From RGIG2094 sp045660065 (GTDB lineage: Bacteria > Bacillota > Clostridia > RGIG6154): DNA of 11,261 nucleotides. Shown piece by piece: positions 1 through 7,184 of this stretch. The translations under genes were made by a program, and so were the position numbers. The stretch covers positions 1 through 11,261 of the forward strand of contig JAZRDC010000113.1 of NCBI GenBank assembly GCA_045660065.1. Direction: 5' to 3'. The first letter of the stretch is position 1, and each line of letters begins with the position of its first letter. Under the pieces are notes generated by a model. That model did not search any database. It was not told the origin of the DNA and saw nothing but the letters and a program-made list of their open reading frames with translations.

Positions 1-2
1 AT

Positions 3-788
3 AAAGAGTTTGCTACAATCAAAGGAAATGGCTTTGAATATATCTTCAACACACATTACGGATATATAGAAAAACTTGACGATTTATTAAAAACACCGCT
101 TAAACTTTCAATTTGGCGTGCGCCTACTGATAATGACAGAAAAGTTAAACTTGACTGGTATGCAGAAAAATATGACAGACTCTACAGTAAGGTTTATGAA
201 ACTGAAATAAACGGTAATACAATTATTGTCAAAGGAGCTCTTGCAACTGTTTCACGTGTTAAGTTTTTGGATTATACCGCCAAATACACCTTTGGTGCTG
301 ACGGCAGAATAGATGTTACTTTAGATGGTCTTTTTGATGACAAGAAAACATTCTTGCCACGCTTAGGATTTGAAGCCCAAACTTCAGAAAAGAACTTTGA
401 GTATTTTGGTTACGGTCCTTTTGAATCATATGTTGATATGCATCACGGTTCTAAAATGGGAATGTATGAAAGCGACGCTCAAAAAGAGTATGTTGATTAT
501 ATTAAACCTCAGGAACATGGAAATCATTATAATACAAAATATCTGAGCATAGGTGGTTTTGAGTTTGTTTCACAAAAAGGTTTCGAATTTAATGTTTCAG
601 AGTATTCTTCTTGTGAACTGACACAAAAAGCACATAATTACGAGCTTGAAAAAAGTGCAAATACACATTTCAGAATTGATTATAAAGTGAGCGGTATTGG
701 TTCGGATAGTTGCGGAAGACGTCTTAGAAATCAGTATCAGTTAAATGATAAAAAAATTCATTTTGAATTTTCAATTATAAAAAAATAA
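3..788 (+). CDS. Beta-galactosidase, glycoside hydrolase family 2, C-terminal part (5' end outside window)
   Basis: The reading frame is open from the left edge, so only the last 261 residues are visible. They match the C-terminal beta-sandwich domain (the 'beta-gal small chain' domain) of large LacZ-type family 2 beta-galactosidases. Landmarks are WRAPTDND near residues 38-45, then LPRLGFE, YFGYGPFESYVD and PQEHGNH, which line up with the WRAPTDND, GRGPFENY and GENGNR blocks of E. coli LacZ. This domain helps shape the active-site entrance, while the catalytic glutamates lie upstream and cannot be checked. The enzyme hydrolyses terminal beta-galactosides; no signal peptide can be assessed. 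The frame ends cleanly at a TAA and a terminator follows, so the 3' end looks intact. The substrate (lactose or a plant or host glycan) cannot be told from this part. Confidence 0.9.
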   Translation, partial: KEFATIKGNGFEYIFNTHYGYIEKLDDLLKTPLKLSIWRAPTDNDRKVKLDWYAEKYDRLYSKVYETEINGNTIIVKGALATVSRVKFLDYTAKYTFGADGRIDVTLDGLFDDKKTFLPRLGFEAQTSEKNFEYFGYGPFESYVDMHHGSKMGMYESDAQKEYVDYIKPQEHGNHYNTKYLSIGGFEFVSQKGFEFNVSEYSSCELTQKAHNYELEKSANTHFRIDYKVSGIGSDSCGRRLRNQYQLNDKKIHFEFSIIKK

Positions 789-792
789 ATTT

Positions 793-824
793 AAAGCACT
801 GAAGTTTACTTCGGTGCTTTTTTT
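793..824 (+). terminator. Intrinsic terminator of the beta-galactosidase gene
   Basis: A 12-bp stem (AAAGCACTGAAG with CTTCGGTGCTTT, one G-T pair) closes a 4-nt loop and runs into a T tract. It starts 5 nt after the stop codon. Confidence 0.85.
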
Positions 825-856
825 AGTATAAAAACATCCTAATTTTGTAGTATAAA

Positions 857-885
857 TTGACTTTAGAGCATATGTGTGCTAAAAT
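857..885 (+). promoter_or_regulatory. Sigma-A-type promoter of the acyl-ACP thioesterase gene
   Basis: TTGACT (857-862), a 17-bp spacer and TAAAAT (880-885) match the housekeeping consensus at 5/6 and 5/6. Transcription should begin near 892. This excludes the GTG at 876 as start codon and makes the ATG at 900 unlikely. Confidence 0.65.
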
Positions 886-917
886 TCTTAACATTATATA
901 TGAATTTAGGTGTTATT

Positions 918-1616
918 ATGTTTACTTATACTTATGAAACTCGTTATGGAGATTTTAAAAACTTTGAGGAAATCAAAAAGGGGACTGTATTAGATATCGT
1001 TCAGGATATTTCCACAAAAGAAGCAGATCATTGCGGATATAGTATTCAAAAAATGCGCGAGATAAATATGGCGTGGCTTATGCAGGGGATTAATGTTCAT
1101 TTTGTAAAGCCCATTAAAATTTTAAAACCAATTACCGTGGAAACTGCTGTTCAAAGACTTAAAGGTGTGGTGTCAGAAAGAGGTTGCATTTTAAAACAGG
1201 ATGGGGAAGTTGTTGCTAAGACAATTGCTAACTGGTTTATATTCAATACAGAAAAAATGCGAGTTTCCAAAATTCCTGAAGAAATGCATAGTTGCTATAC
1301 TTTGCACGATTTTAATGATAGTTTTTTTGATTATAAAAAACCTGAAATTATAGATGGTGCAGAAGTTATGTATACCATCAGGGTATCAAATAAAGATATT
1401 GATACTAACAAGCATCTTAACAATCAAAAAGCGGCAGATTTGTTAATGGATGCTCTGCCTTATGAATATGAATTTTCATTTATGAGAATTCTTTATAAAA
1501 AAGCAACATACCTTGGAGACGAACTTGAGGTATGCGTACAAAAAACAAATACCGGTTATTACGTCCACCTTCAGACAACTGATAAACAAGTCTGCGTTGT
1601 AGGAGAATTTGAATAA
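918..1616 (+). CDS. Acyl-ACP thioesterase (FatA/FatB-like, PF01643 family)
   Basis: This 232-residue protein hydrolyses acyl-acyl carrier protein to free fatty acid and ACP in the cytoplasm. It shows the double hotdog layout of the family. Hotdog 1 covers roughly residues 3-120, with LDIVQDISTKEADHCG followed by AWLMQGINVHFVKPI. Hotdog 2 covers roughly 150-230, with the signature DIDTNKHLNN at 160-169, whose Asn164 and His166 correspond to the catalytic Asn and His. The Cys of plant enzymes is not obvious at its expected place, and bacterial members vary there. I chose ATG 918 over the upstream GTG 876 and ATG 900 because family homology starts there. The promoter at 857-885 puts the transcription start downstream of 876, and a weak AGGTG lies at 908-912. 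The gene is monocistronic and convergent with the SLH-protein gene. Confidence 0.88.
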   Translation: MFTYTYETRYGDFKNFEEIKKGTVLDIVQDISTKEADHCGYSIQKMREINMAWLMQGINVHFVKPIKILKPITVETAVQRLKGVVSERGCILKQDGEVVAKTIANWFIFNTEKMRVSKIPEEMHSCYTLHDFNDSFFDYKKPEIIDGAEVMYTIRVSNKDIDTNKHLNNQKAADLLMDALPYEYEFSFMRILYKKATYLGDELEVCVQKTNTGYYVHLQTTDKQVCVVGEFE

Positions 1617-1639
1617 TTTAAAACTGTGTAATAATTAAA

Positions 1640-1704
1640 AAATATCCACCCGTTTATGGTGAACAAAATTAGTTTCACTTTATACACGGGTGGATATTTG
1701 TTTT
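1640..1704. terminator. Two-way terminator between the thioesterase and SLH genes
   Basis: A perfect 14-bp inverted repeat (1640-1653 with 1686-1699, core TATCCACCCGT) encloses a 32-nt loop that holds a second short stem (GTGAA 1659-1663 with TTCAC 1674-1678). T-rich tracts follow on both strands, the longer one on the minus strand. It lies between two convergent genes and probably ends both transcripts. The rest of the 1617-1761 gap shows nothing else. Confidence 0.75.
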
Positions 1705-1761
1705 ATCAGCAGTCATAACTTTGTGACAATTCTTGGTAATTTGAAAGTATTTTTTAGTATT

Positions 1762-2424
1762 TCAGTTATTGTCTGCTATTGAGGCTAACCAATTGTTAAT
1801 ATAATGCAATCTGTAGGTGTGATAAGGTTTTCCATATGTACCATCTGCGATAATATATTGTGCACCTAATTTAGCATCATAACTCTCCAGAATTCTCGCT
1901 GGAATATCGAATACTTTTTCCAACAATGTTGCAAATTCTTCACGAGTTACAGATTTATTAAAGTCGAAGTGGTTGTCTATTAGACTGTATTTCTTAGCAT
2001 AATCAGAAATTTCCTCAAAGGGAAGATTATACCCCGCCAGTTTCATAACCATTATAAGAGCAGTTTTACCGTTTATTTCTGCGTTGGGATAAAATTCAGA
2101 TTGAAATTCCTGTGGGATATAGCCGATAGTTGCAGCAGTGAGAATATAGTAGTGTGCCCAATGATCTGCAGGCACGAAAATATGTTCACTTTTTGAACAT
2201 ATATGAGTATAATCATTTTTTACACCCATGGCTGATGTTACTATTTTTGATGCTTCGGCTATTGTTATATTATCACTCAGCCTGAGATTCCCAGTGTCAT
2301 CACCAACTAAAATTTCTAATTGAGCCAATTCTGAAAGTTGCTCATTACTCAATTTGTTGGCAAGTGCACCGAAAGGTGTAACGACAACGGCTAAGGCAAT
2401 TAACAAAATAACAACTTTTTTCAT
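1762..2424 (-). CDS. Small secreted protein with S-layer homology (SLH) repeats
   Basis: The 220-residue protein begins with a signal peptide: MKK, a hydrophobic run to about residue 18, and likely cleavage after ALA at 20-22. SLH-type repeats follow. The first is a partial one at about 34-67 (LEILVGDDTGNLRLSDNITIAEA). The second, at about 82-131 (FVPADHWAHYYILTAATIGYI, then FYPNAEI), is the clearest. A degenerate third lies at about 139-173, ending VTREEF. SLH domains usually anchor exported proteins to pyruvylated secondary cell-wall polymers. No catalytic domain follows; the C-terminal 45 residues are Tyr-rich and unrecognised. ATG 2424 is chosen because TGGAGGA sits just upstream (2431-2437) and the signal peptide starts exactly there. 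The frame stays open upstream to a GTG at 2571, but that stretch is structured leader RNA. Function beyond wall attachment is unknown. Confidence 0.82.
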   Translation of the reverse strand: MKKVVILLIALAVVVTPFGALANKLSNEQLSELAQLEILVGDDTGNLRLSDNITIAEASKIVTSAMGVKNDYTHICSKSEHIFVPADHWAHYYILTAATIGYIPQEFQSEFYPNAEINGKTALIMVMKLAGYNLPFEEISDYAKKYSLIDNHFDFNKSVTREEFATLLEKVFDIPARILESYDAKLGAQYIIADGTYGKPYHTYRLHYINNWLASIADNN

Positions 2425-2665
2425 AATAATTCCTCCATAATTATAATTAAGCACTTTTTGAATTGTTATTTTTCTCACTCCTTTCTGTTTCAAATTAAAA
2501 AAGTGCGCGGCAATCAGAGCCACGCACGAAAAATATATACAGCCCTGATTGTCGCCAAACAAAACTTCCACATTGCAATTATAAGCATATAGAAACAGAG
2601 CCTATACATTTTTACCAAAAGTTAAAAATATACGCTCAAATTGCAATTATTAAGTTTTGTTTGGC
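2425..2665 (-). ncRNA. Structured 5' leader of the SLH gene: candidate transcription-attenuating cis-regulatory RNA
   Basis: From the predicted transcription start near 2665 the minus-strand RNA begins at once with a 14-bp helix (2652-2665 with 2554-2567, GCCAAACAAAACTT with its complement). A 4x4 internal loop (2648-2651 / 2568-2571) and a 9-bp helix (2639-2647 with 2572-2580) follow. The enclosed part holds a GAGC/GCTC-closed hairpin. Beyond the helix, CAATCAGGGC (2551-2542) can pair with GCTCTGATTG (2520-2511). That pairing would break the terminator stem at 2503-2527. The layout of promoter, long closed helix, antiterminator arm and terminator is typical of riboswitch or attenuator leaders. 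I could not match it to a T-box, purine, SAM, glycine, c-di-GMP or other class I know, and I claim no ligand. It could also be a separate small RNA ending at the terminator. Confidence 0.5.
2497..2527 (-). terminator. Intrinsic terminator inside the SLH leader
   Basis: On the minus strand GTGCGTGG (2527-2520) pairs with CCGCGCAC (2510-2503) over a 9-nt loop, followed directly by six T (2502-2497). It lies 73 nt upstream of the SLH start codon and downstream of its only good promoter, so transcription must read through it to express the gene. Confidence 0.75.
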
Positions 2666-2671
2666 ATCTTT

Positions 2672-2700
2672 ATTATACCATTATCTCATACTAAATACAA
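2672..2700 (-). promoter_or_regulatory. Promoter of the SLH-gene leader
   Basis: On the minus strand TTGTAT (2700-2695), a 17-bp spacer and a perfect TATAAT (2677-2672) predict a start at about 2665, the first base of the leader's long helix. The -35 box is weak (3/6). Confidence 0.65.
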
Positions 2701-2743
2701 TAATTTTTATTTATTATTTTTGATAAATTTATTTTAGGCAAAC

Positions 2744-2782
2744 AAAAAGGACACTATCACCAAATAATAGTGATAATGTCCT
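2744..2782 (-). terminator. Terminator downstream of lysS
   Basis: Arms 2770-2782 and 2748-2760 form a 13-position stem (AGGACA and TATCAC blocks with one mismatch) over a 9-nt loop, followed by five T on the minus strand. It lies about 95 nt past the lysS stop. A weaker hairpin (CTTAAAA/TTTTAAG, around 2850-2870) sits closer to the stop. Apart from these and the SLH leader, the 2425-2875 stretch holds nothing I recognise. Confidence 0.75.
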
Positions 2783-2875
2783 GATGATTTGTTATAAGGT
2801 TCTCTTCAATAGTCTTAACAATGCCGAATAAAAGCAACCTTGCAAAATACTTAAAATAGCCCGTTTTAAGCCATT

Positions 2876-4423
2876 TTATTTATCAAGTGGCTTCATTGTT
2901 GGGAATAAGAGCACGTCTCTGATAGCAGCAGAGTCGGTGAGGAGCATACACATACGATCAATACCGAAACGGATACCGCCTGTTGGAGGCATACCGATTT
3001 CCAAAGCATTCATAAAGTCTTCGTCTGTTGTGTTTGCTTCGTCGTTACCCATAGCCAAAAGTTCTTCTTGTGCTTTGAAGCGTTCTCTCTGGTCGATTGG
3101 GTCATTAAGTTCTGAGTATGCATTTGCCATTTCCCAACCGTTCATGAAGAATTCAAAACGTTCAACATAATCAGGGTTACCAGGTTTCTTCTTGGTAAGC
3201 GGTGAAATTTCGATAGGGTGATCCATAACAAATGTTGGTTGAATAAGATGTTCTTCAACATAATCTTCAAAGAATAAGTTGAGAATATCACCCTTTTTGT
3301 GAATTTCTTCGTATTCAACATGATGTGCATCAGCAGCGGCACGTGCTTCTTCTAAAGTTTTAATTTCATTAAAGTCAACGCCTGCGTATTTTTTAACTGC
3401 ATCAACCATTGTAATTCTTTCAAATGGTTTGCCTAAATCCATTTCAATACCATTGTATGAAATTTTTGTTGTGCCCAAAACTTCATTTGCAACATGGCGA
3501 TAAAGATTTTCTGTTAAATCCATCATACCGTGGTAATCTGTATATGCCTGGTAAAGTTCCATAAGAGTAAATTCTGGATTGTGTCTGGTATCTAATCCTT
3601 CATTTCTGAATACTCTACCGATTTCATAAACTTTTTCAAGACCACCAACAATAAGTCTCTTTAAGTAGAGTTCCAAAGAAATTCTAAGTTTGAAATCTTC
3701 GTCCAATGCATTAAAGTGTGTTTCAAACGGACGGGCAGCAGCACCACCTGCGTTAGAAACGAGCATTGGTGTTTCTACTTCTAAAAAGCCTTGATTATTT
3801 AAGTAACTACGGATAGTTGAAATGATTTTTGAACGTTTGATAAATGTGTCTTTAACATCTCTGTTCATAATTAAGTCAACATAACGTTGTCTGTAACGCA
3901 AATCAGTATTTGTCATACCGTGGAATTTTTCAGGTAATGGCATAAGTGATTTTGACAAAAGTGTAATTTTGTTAACTCTGACAGAAAGTTCACCTGTCTG
4001 TGTTGTGAAAACTTCACCTTCTGCGCCAATGATATCACCAATATCTAATTTTTTAAATCTGTTGTATTCATCTTCGCCAAGAATGTCTTTTTTAACAAAA
4101 AGCTGAATCTGACCATCAGGGTCAGCAATGTGAGCAAAACCTACTTTACCCATACCGCGCTTTGACATAATTCTTCCTGCAACAGTAACATTCTGACCAT
4201 CTAAAGGAGAAATAAGAGCGGTAACCTGCTTTTGTTCACCTCTTACTTCGATAGTGCGTTCTTCTGATGTGCAATTTTCAGAAATATCTTTAGAAGTGTG
4301 TGTTCTGTTATATTTTGTAATTTCAAAAGGATCGCGATTTTCACTCTGGAGTTCAGATAATTTATCGCGTCTTACCTGTAAAATTTCAGATAATTCTTTT
4401 ACATTGTTTTCAATGCCTTCCAT
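2876..4423 (-). CDS. lysS: Lysyl-tRNA synthetase, class II
   Basis: This 515-residue cytoplasmic enzyme charges tRNA-Lys with lysine using ATP. An N-terminal OB-fold anticodon-binding domain covers about residues 77-155 (VTVAGRIMSKRGMGKVGFAHI). The class II catalytic core follows. Motif 1 is around 213-235 (FLEVETPMLVSNAGGAAARPF) and motif 2 around 269-290 (GRVFRNEGLDTRHNPEFTLMEL). Motif 3 lies near the C terminus (TGGIRFGIDRMCMLL, then VLLFPTMKP). Length fits bacterial LysS. ATG 4423 is chosen over the upstream in-frame start at 4477 because GGAGG lies 7 nt upstream and the promoter at 4458-4486 places the transcript start near 4451. The gene is divergent from nrdR, has its own promoter and terminator, and appears monocistronic. 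No T-box-like element precedes it. Confidence 0.97.
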   Translation of the reverse strand: MEGIENNVKELSEILQVRRDKLSELQSENRDPFEITKYNRTHTSKDISENCTSEERTIEVRGEQKQVTALISPLDGQNVTVAGRIMSKRGMGKVGFAHIADPDGQIQLFVKKDILGEDEYNRFKKLDIGDIIGAEGEVFTTQTGELSVRVNKITLLSKSLMPLPEKFHGMTNTDLRYRQRYVDLIMNRDVKDTFIKRSKIISTIRSYLNNQGFLEVETPMLVSNAGGAAARPFETHFNALDEDFKLRISLELYLKRLIVGGLEKVYEIGRVFRNEGLDTRHNPEFTLMELYQAYTDYHGMMDLTENLYRHVANEVLGTTKISYNGIEMDLGKPFERITMVDAVKKYAGVDFNEIKTLEEARAAADAHHVEYEEIHKKGDILNLFFEDYVEEHLIQPTFVMDHPIEISPLTKKKPGNPDYVERFEFFMNGWEMANAYSELNDPIDQRERFKAQEELLAMGNDEANTTDEDFMNALEIGMPPTGGIRFGIDRMCMLLTDSAAIRDVLLFPTMKPLDK

Positions 4424-4457
4424 TTGTGTTCCTCCATAACTCATAATATACCCAATA

Positions 4458-4486
4458 ATTATATAATAAAAATGCAAAAATTACAA
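4458..4486 (-). promoter_or_regulatory. Promoter of lysS
   Basis: On the minus strand TTGTAA (4486-4481), a 17-bp spacer and a perfect TATAAT (4463-4458) precede the start codon by about 35 bp. The resulting leader is short, leaving no room for a riboswitch. Confidence 0.7.
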
Positions 4487-4514
4487 GTTTTTTCTTTAAA
4501 TTTATTAAAATATA

Positions 4515-4543
4515 TTGATTTAAACAAAATTTTTTGGTAAAAT
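4515..4543 (+). promoter_or_regulatory. Promoter of nrdR
   Basis: TTGATT (4515-4520), a 17-bp spacer and TAAAAT (4538-4543) give a start near 4550. It lies back to back with the lysS promoter, with 28 bp between the two -35 boxes. I saw no convincing pair of NrdR boxes here. Confidence 0.65.
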
Positions 4544-4574
4544 ATATAAAAAGACCGATAAATGAGGTGTACTT

Positions 4575-5042
4575 ATGAAATGTCCGTTTTGCGGAAGCGC
4601 AGAAAGTAAAGTTATTGATTCAAGACCAACTGATGAAGGTACTATTATCAGGCGTCGCAGGGAATGTATTGAATGTGAAAAAAGGTTTACTACATATGAA
4701 AAAATTGAAAGTATTCCTTTGCGTGTAATTAAAAAGGATAAATCCCGAGAGATGTTTGATTCACAGAAACTTCTTAATGGTATAATGCGTGCTTGTGAAA
4801 AAAGACCTGTAACAATGGAACAACTTCAGAATATTGTTGATAACATTGAAAACGAAATTTTCAGCACTCTTGATAAGGAAATTTCAACAAAGGAAATCGG
4901 ACAGAAAGTTATGGATGCTTTGAAGAAAATTGATGAAGTGGCATATGTTCGTTTTGCTTCAGTATACCGTCAGTTTAAAGATATTGACACTTTTATGCAG
5001 GAACTCAGTGCTTTGATGAGAAGTAAAGAAACCAATATTTAA
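4575..5042 (+). CDS. nrdR: Transcriptional repressor NrdR
   Basis: NrdR represses ribonucleotide reductase genes in response to dATP/ATP. The protein is 155 residues, the usual family length. An N-terminal zinc ribbon has Cys3-x2-Cys6 and Cys31-x2-Cys34 (MKCPFCGS and CIECEKRFTTYE), with the basic DNA-contacting stretch IIRRRREC between. An ATP-cone domain follows at about 49-139 (PLRVIKKDKSREMFD to YVRFASVYRQFKD). GAGGTG at 4564-4569 supports ATG 4575. No ribonucleotide reductase gene is in the window, so its targets are elsewhere. It is transcribed alone from its own promoter and ends at a terminator shared with the convergent gerC gene. Confidence 0.97.
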   Translation: MKCPFCGSAESKVIDSRPTDEGTIIRRRRECIECEKRFTTYEKIESIPLRVIKKDKSREMFDSQKLLNGIMRACEKRPVTMEQLQNIVDNIENEIFSTLDKEISTKEIGQKVMDALKKIDEVAYVRFASVYRQFKDIDTFMQELSALMRSKETNI

Positions 5043-5046
5043 AACC

Positions 5047-5080
5047 AAAAGAGAAAAAGGAGATAACCTTTTTCTCTTTT
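5047..5080. terminator. Two-way terminator shared by nrdR and the gerABC operon
   Basis: A perfect 14-bp stem (5047-5060 with 5067-5080) with loop AGATAA is followed by T-rich sequence on both strands. Its right arm touches the gerC stop codon (5079-5081), so the convergent genes are packed onto one hairpin. Confidence 0.8.
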
Positions 5081-6140
5081 AATTTATTACCTGAAAATTT
5101 ACTATAACATTAAATTGTGAATTTTTGAAATTATTTTCCCAGTCAAAATTTTCATATGATTTAACTGTAAAGAATTTTGACCGTGAAACCTTAATTAAAC
5201 CTGCAATATCTTTATTATGCATTGCGCTGTTTTTCAATAAATTCAGACATAGATTTTTTATATATTCTTCGGTTTTTTCTTTGTATTTTTCGTCATCGGG
5301 AGAATTAGTAAATATTTTTCCCTGAAAATTTAATACGATTTTGAAATTTGCAACAGAGTTTTTAATTTCAACCTTTATTTTAGGTGAGTGTGCCCTGTCT
5401 ATTACTGCTGATATTTTACCATTTTCAAGTGAAAAATATCCATTATTCAATCTACCTGTAATGGAATTTAATGCAAAGGTTTCATTTTCAGACAGCGTTG
5501 CAATATTTTTATAGTTGCTTATTATTGATGCTTTGGCAGAATTATTTTCATCATATAAAGGTATTGCTAAAATTTTACTTTTTTCAAAATCGTTTATTGA
5601 AGTACTGAACGATTGCAAGGAAAACTTTTTATCAAAAAATATATCGTAATACCTTGCAGGATTTTTTTCAAAAGGTGAAGATATATGGTCAAGGTAGTCA
5701 ACTACTTTACCTTCACAGAATGCTACCTGCGTATCAGGACTGAATTCGTTATAGTTATTTACGCCGGTAATAGTGCTCTTAAGTAGTGGTGCGCTTGAAT
5801 TTTGTGGAAATAATATAATTTTACAGTGTGAAATATTTACTTCCTTTGCTAATTTGGTGTTAGCAACTTCAAGTGCAGAAAACAAGTCTTTGGCTTTAAC
5901 TGAAATATTTTGTACAGTGGTTTTTTCTTCTGATTCTGCAAACCCTGTTTCAACACCACTACTGATATTTAACGGAACAGCAGCCTGAAATGTATATTGA
6001 ATATCTGAATTACCCGTTTCTTCAATTCCGATTGCAAGAACATACACCATATCATCAACTTCTGTTGAATCATAACAAGATGAAAGTATTAAAACTAAAG
6101 TTGCGAAAAATGTAACAAAAATTATTCTTTTGATTTGCAT
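5079..6140 (-). CDS. gerC: Spore germination lipoprotein, Ger(x)C family (germinant receptor C subunit)
   Basis: The C subunit of a GerA-type germinant receptor is a lipoprotein held on the outer face of the spore inner membrane. This 353-residue protein starts with a lipoprotein signal: MQIKR, a hydrophobic run, and the lipobox LSSC with the lipidated Cys at residue 22. STEVDDMVYVLAIGIE follows, the usual start of mature Ger(x)C proteins (typically 'E(V/I)(D/N)(D/E)...aiGiD'). The C-terminal third (FKIVLNFQGKIF onward) fits the GerAC C-terminal domain. ATG 6140 has AAGGTG five nt upstream, and its frame overlaps the end of gerB by 19 bp, a sign of translational coupling. It is the last gene of the operon. 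The protein is at the short end for the family but shows no break. Confidence 0.9.
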   Translation of the reverse strand: MQIKRIIFVTFFATLVLILSSCYDSTEVDDMVYVLAIGIEETGNSDIQYTFQAAVPLNISSGVETGFAESEEKTTVQNISVKAKDLFSALEVANTKLAKEVNISHCKIILFPQNSSAPLLKSTITGVNNYNEFSPDTQVAFCEGKVVDYLDHISSPFEKNPARYYDIFFDKKFSLQSFSTSINDFEKSKILAIPLYDENNSAKASIISNYKNIATLSENETFALNSITGRLNNGYFSLENGKISAVIDRAHSPKIKVEIKNSVANFKIVLNFQGKIFTNSPDDEKYKEKTEEYIKNLCLNLLKNSAMHNKDIAGLIKVSRSKFFTVKSYENFDWENNFKNSQFNVIVNFQVIN

Positions 6141-7183
6141 TTTAACACCTTATTCATAATCATTATAACAATTGGTAATATAAAAGTAATTAAACATAAT
6201 ATAAAATAGTATTTGCTTATAATTCCAAAAATAAATTCTGATGCTGCTGAGAGTAGAGTAACAGTGAAAATTAATAAAATACATATTATTTTAATAGAAA
6301 ATGCCGCTAATTTTTTAAATGTATTGCCGGTAATTCTGAATACAAATAAAAGCATTGCTGAAATATATATGAAAGCGGAAATACAATATAATATCAGAAA
6401 TATTGAATCTAATCTTACGTTGGAATTCACTAAATGAGCCTGTTTGACAATTTTAAAAAAAGGTTCAGTATTTCCGTTTGCAAATTCCGGTAAAACGATT
6501 GAAAAAATTATGCTTATAATCAGATAATTAACATAACTTCTGAAAATTATGCGATTTCCAACTTCAGGAGTTTTTGAAGCATTTTGCAAAAAATCAGGGA
6601 GAAAATATAAAAATATAAACTCGAAAAGCATTGACAACATCAGCAATGCTTTTTTTAATATAGTGTTATTGCTTGTATCAATAACAGGAAAGAGATTATA
6701 CAAATCATTTTTATTAACAGAAATAATTATTAAAGTTAAAGCCACAAAATATATCGCAGGAACAAATATTACACTTACTGTGCCGATGCTTTTTAATTTA
6801 AATTTTATGGAAAGCAACATTACTGTGAGAAATATAAAAGTAATAATACCAAGTGGTGTTTTATGCAAAACTGTTGCTTTAATCTCGAGGCTGTATTGAT
6901 TAATTGTTACAGCAGTTATAAGTGCACAAATTATCACAATAAATGCGATAAAAAATTTTTTTAATAATGGATTGTAAATAAGTGCATAGATTGGTTTAGC
7001 AGAGAAATTACAGTAAAATTTCCAAACCAAAAAAGTAATAGCAAAAACAAAGGTTGTAGTAATAAAAGCAGAAAATCCGCTGATTTGTTTAAAATAAAGT
7101 GGTGCGAGAATGAATAATTTGTTGCATACCAGATTAACAACAAGATTGGTAGCCTCTTTTTCAGTTAAGGTTGTATCAGACAA
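6122..7183 (-). CDS. gerB: Germinant receptor B subunit, spore permease family (GerAB/GerKB-like)
   Basis: This 353-residue, very hydrophobic protein has about ten predicted membrane helices, for instance around FSAFITTTFVFAITFLVW, FFIAFIVIICALITAV and FILCLITFILPIVIMIM. The length, helix count, N-terminal LTEKEA and the position between gerA and gerC identify the endospore germination permease family of the APC superfamily, the subunit thought to bind the germinant. The start is TTG 7183, as no other start suits the family N terminus. Its ribosome site GGTG lies inside the last codons of gerA, whose stop is only 1 nt upstream. The 3' end overlaps gerC. Sequence divergence in this subunit prevents naming the germinant. 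Confidence 0.88.
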   Translation of the reverse strand: MSDTTLTEKEATNLVVNLVCNKLFILAPLYFKQISGFSAFITTTFVFAITFLVWKFYCNFSAKPIYALIYNPLLKKFFIAFIVIICALITAVTINQYSLEIKATVLHKTPLGIITFIFLTVMLLSIKFKLKSIGTVSVIFVPAIYFVALTLIIISVNKNDLYNLFPVIDTSNNTILKKALLMLSMLFEFIFLYFLPDFLQNASKTPEVGNRIIFRSYVNYLIISIIFSIVLPEFANGNTEPFFKIVKQAHLVNSNVRLDSIFLILYCISAFIYISAMLLFVFRITGNTFKKLAAFSIKIICILLIFTVTLLSAASEFIFGIISKYYFILCLITFILPIVIMIMNKVLKCKSKE

Positions 7184-7184
7184 A

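Noticed and set aside
876..917. Longer N terminus for the acyl-ACP thioesterase (GTG 876 or ATG 900)
   Set aside because: The predicted promoter overlaps 876, the extra residues do not resemble the family, and ATG 918 has the only plausible ribosome site.
2425..2571. In-frame upstream extension of the SLH protein to a GTG at 2571
   Set aside because: The extension runs through the terminator hairpin and leader helices, has no ribosome site, and would bury the clear signal peptide that starts at ATG 2424 behind TGGAGGA.
2514..2573. 19-codon leader peptide (starting MWKFCLATI) on the minus strand, ending inside the terminator loop
   Set aside because: Its position would suit translation-driven attenuation and it has two Trp codons. 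However, no Shine-Dalgarno sequence precedes it and its start lies inside the 9-bp helix, so I do not call it a gene.
2937..4439. Plus-strand open frames opposite lysS
   Set aside because: They lie wholly antisense to a strongly conserved gene, show no ribosome sites or family features, and are frame shadows.
4424..4477. Longer N terminus for LysS starting at 4477
   Set aside because: It would start upstream of the likely transcription start near 4451; GGAGG directly precedes ATG 4423.
4424..4574. NrdR boxes or a T-box/lysine riboswitch between lysS and nrdR
   Set aside because: Both transcripts appear to start within about 30 bp of their genes, leaving no room for a riboswitch, and I saw no paired NrdR-box motif.
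6213..6899. Plus-strand frames of 74 and 116 residues opposite gerB
   Set aside because: They are low-complexity products of AT-rich sequence complementary to membrane helices, with no independent support.
5079..7183. gerB and gerC as a duplication because both encode 353 residues
   Set aside because: One is a polytopic membrane protein and the other a lipoprotein; the equal length is coincidence.
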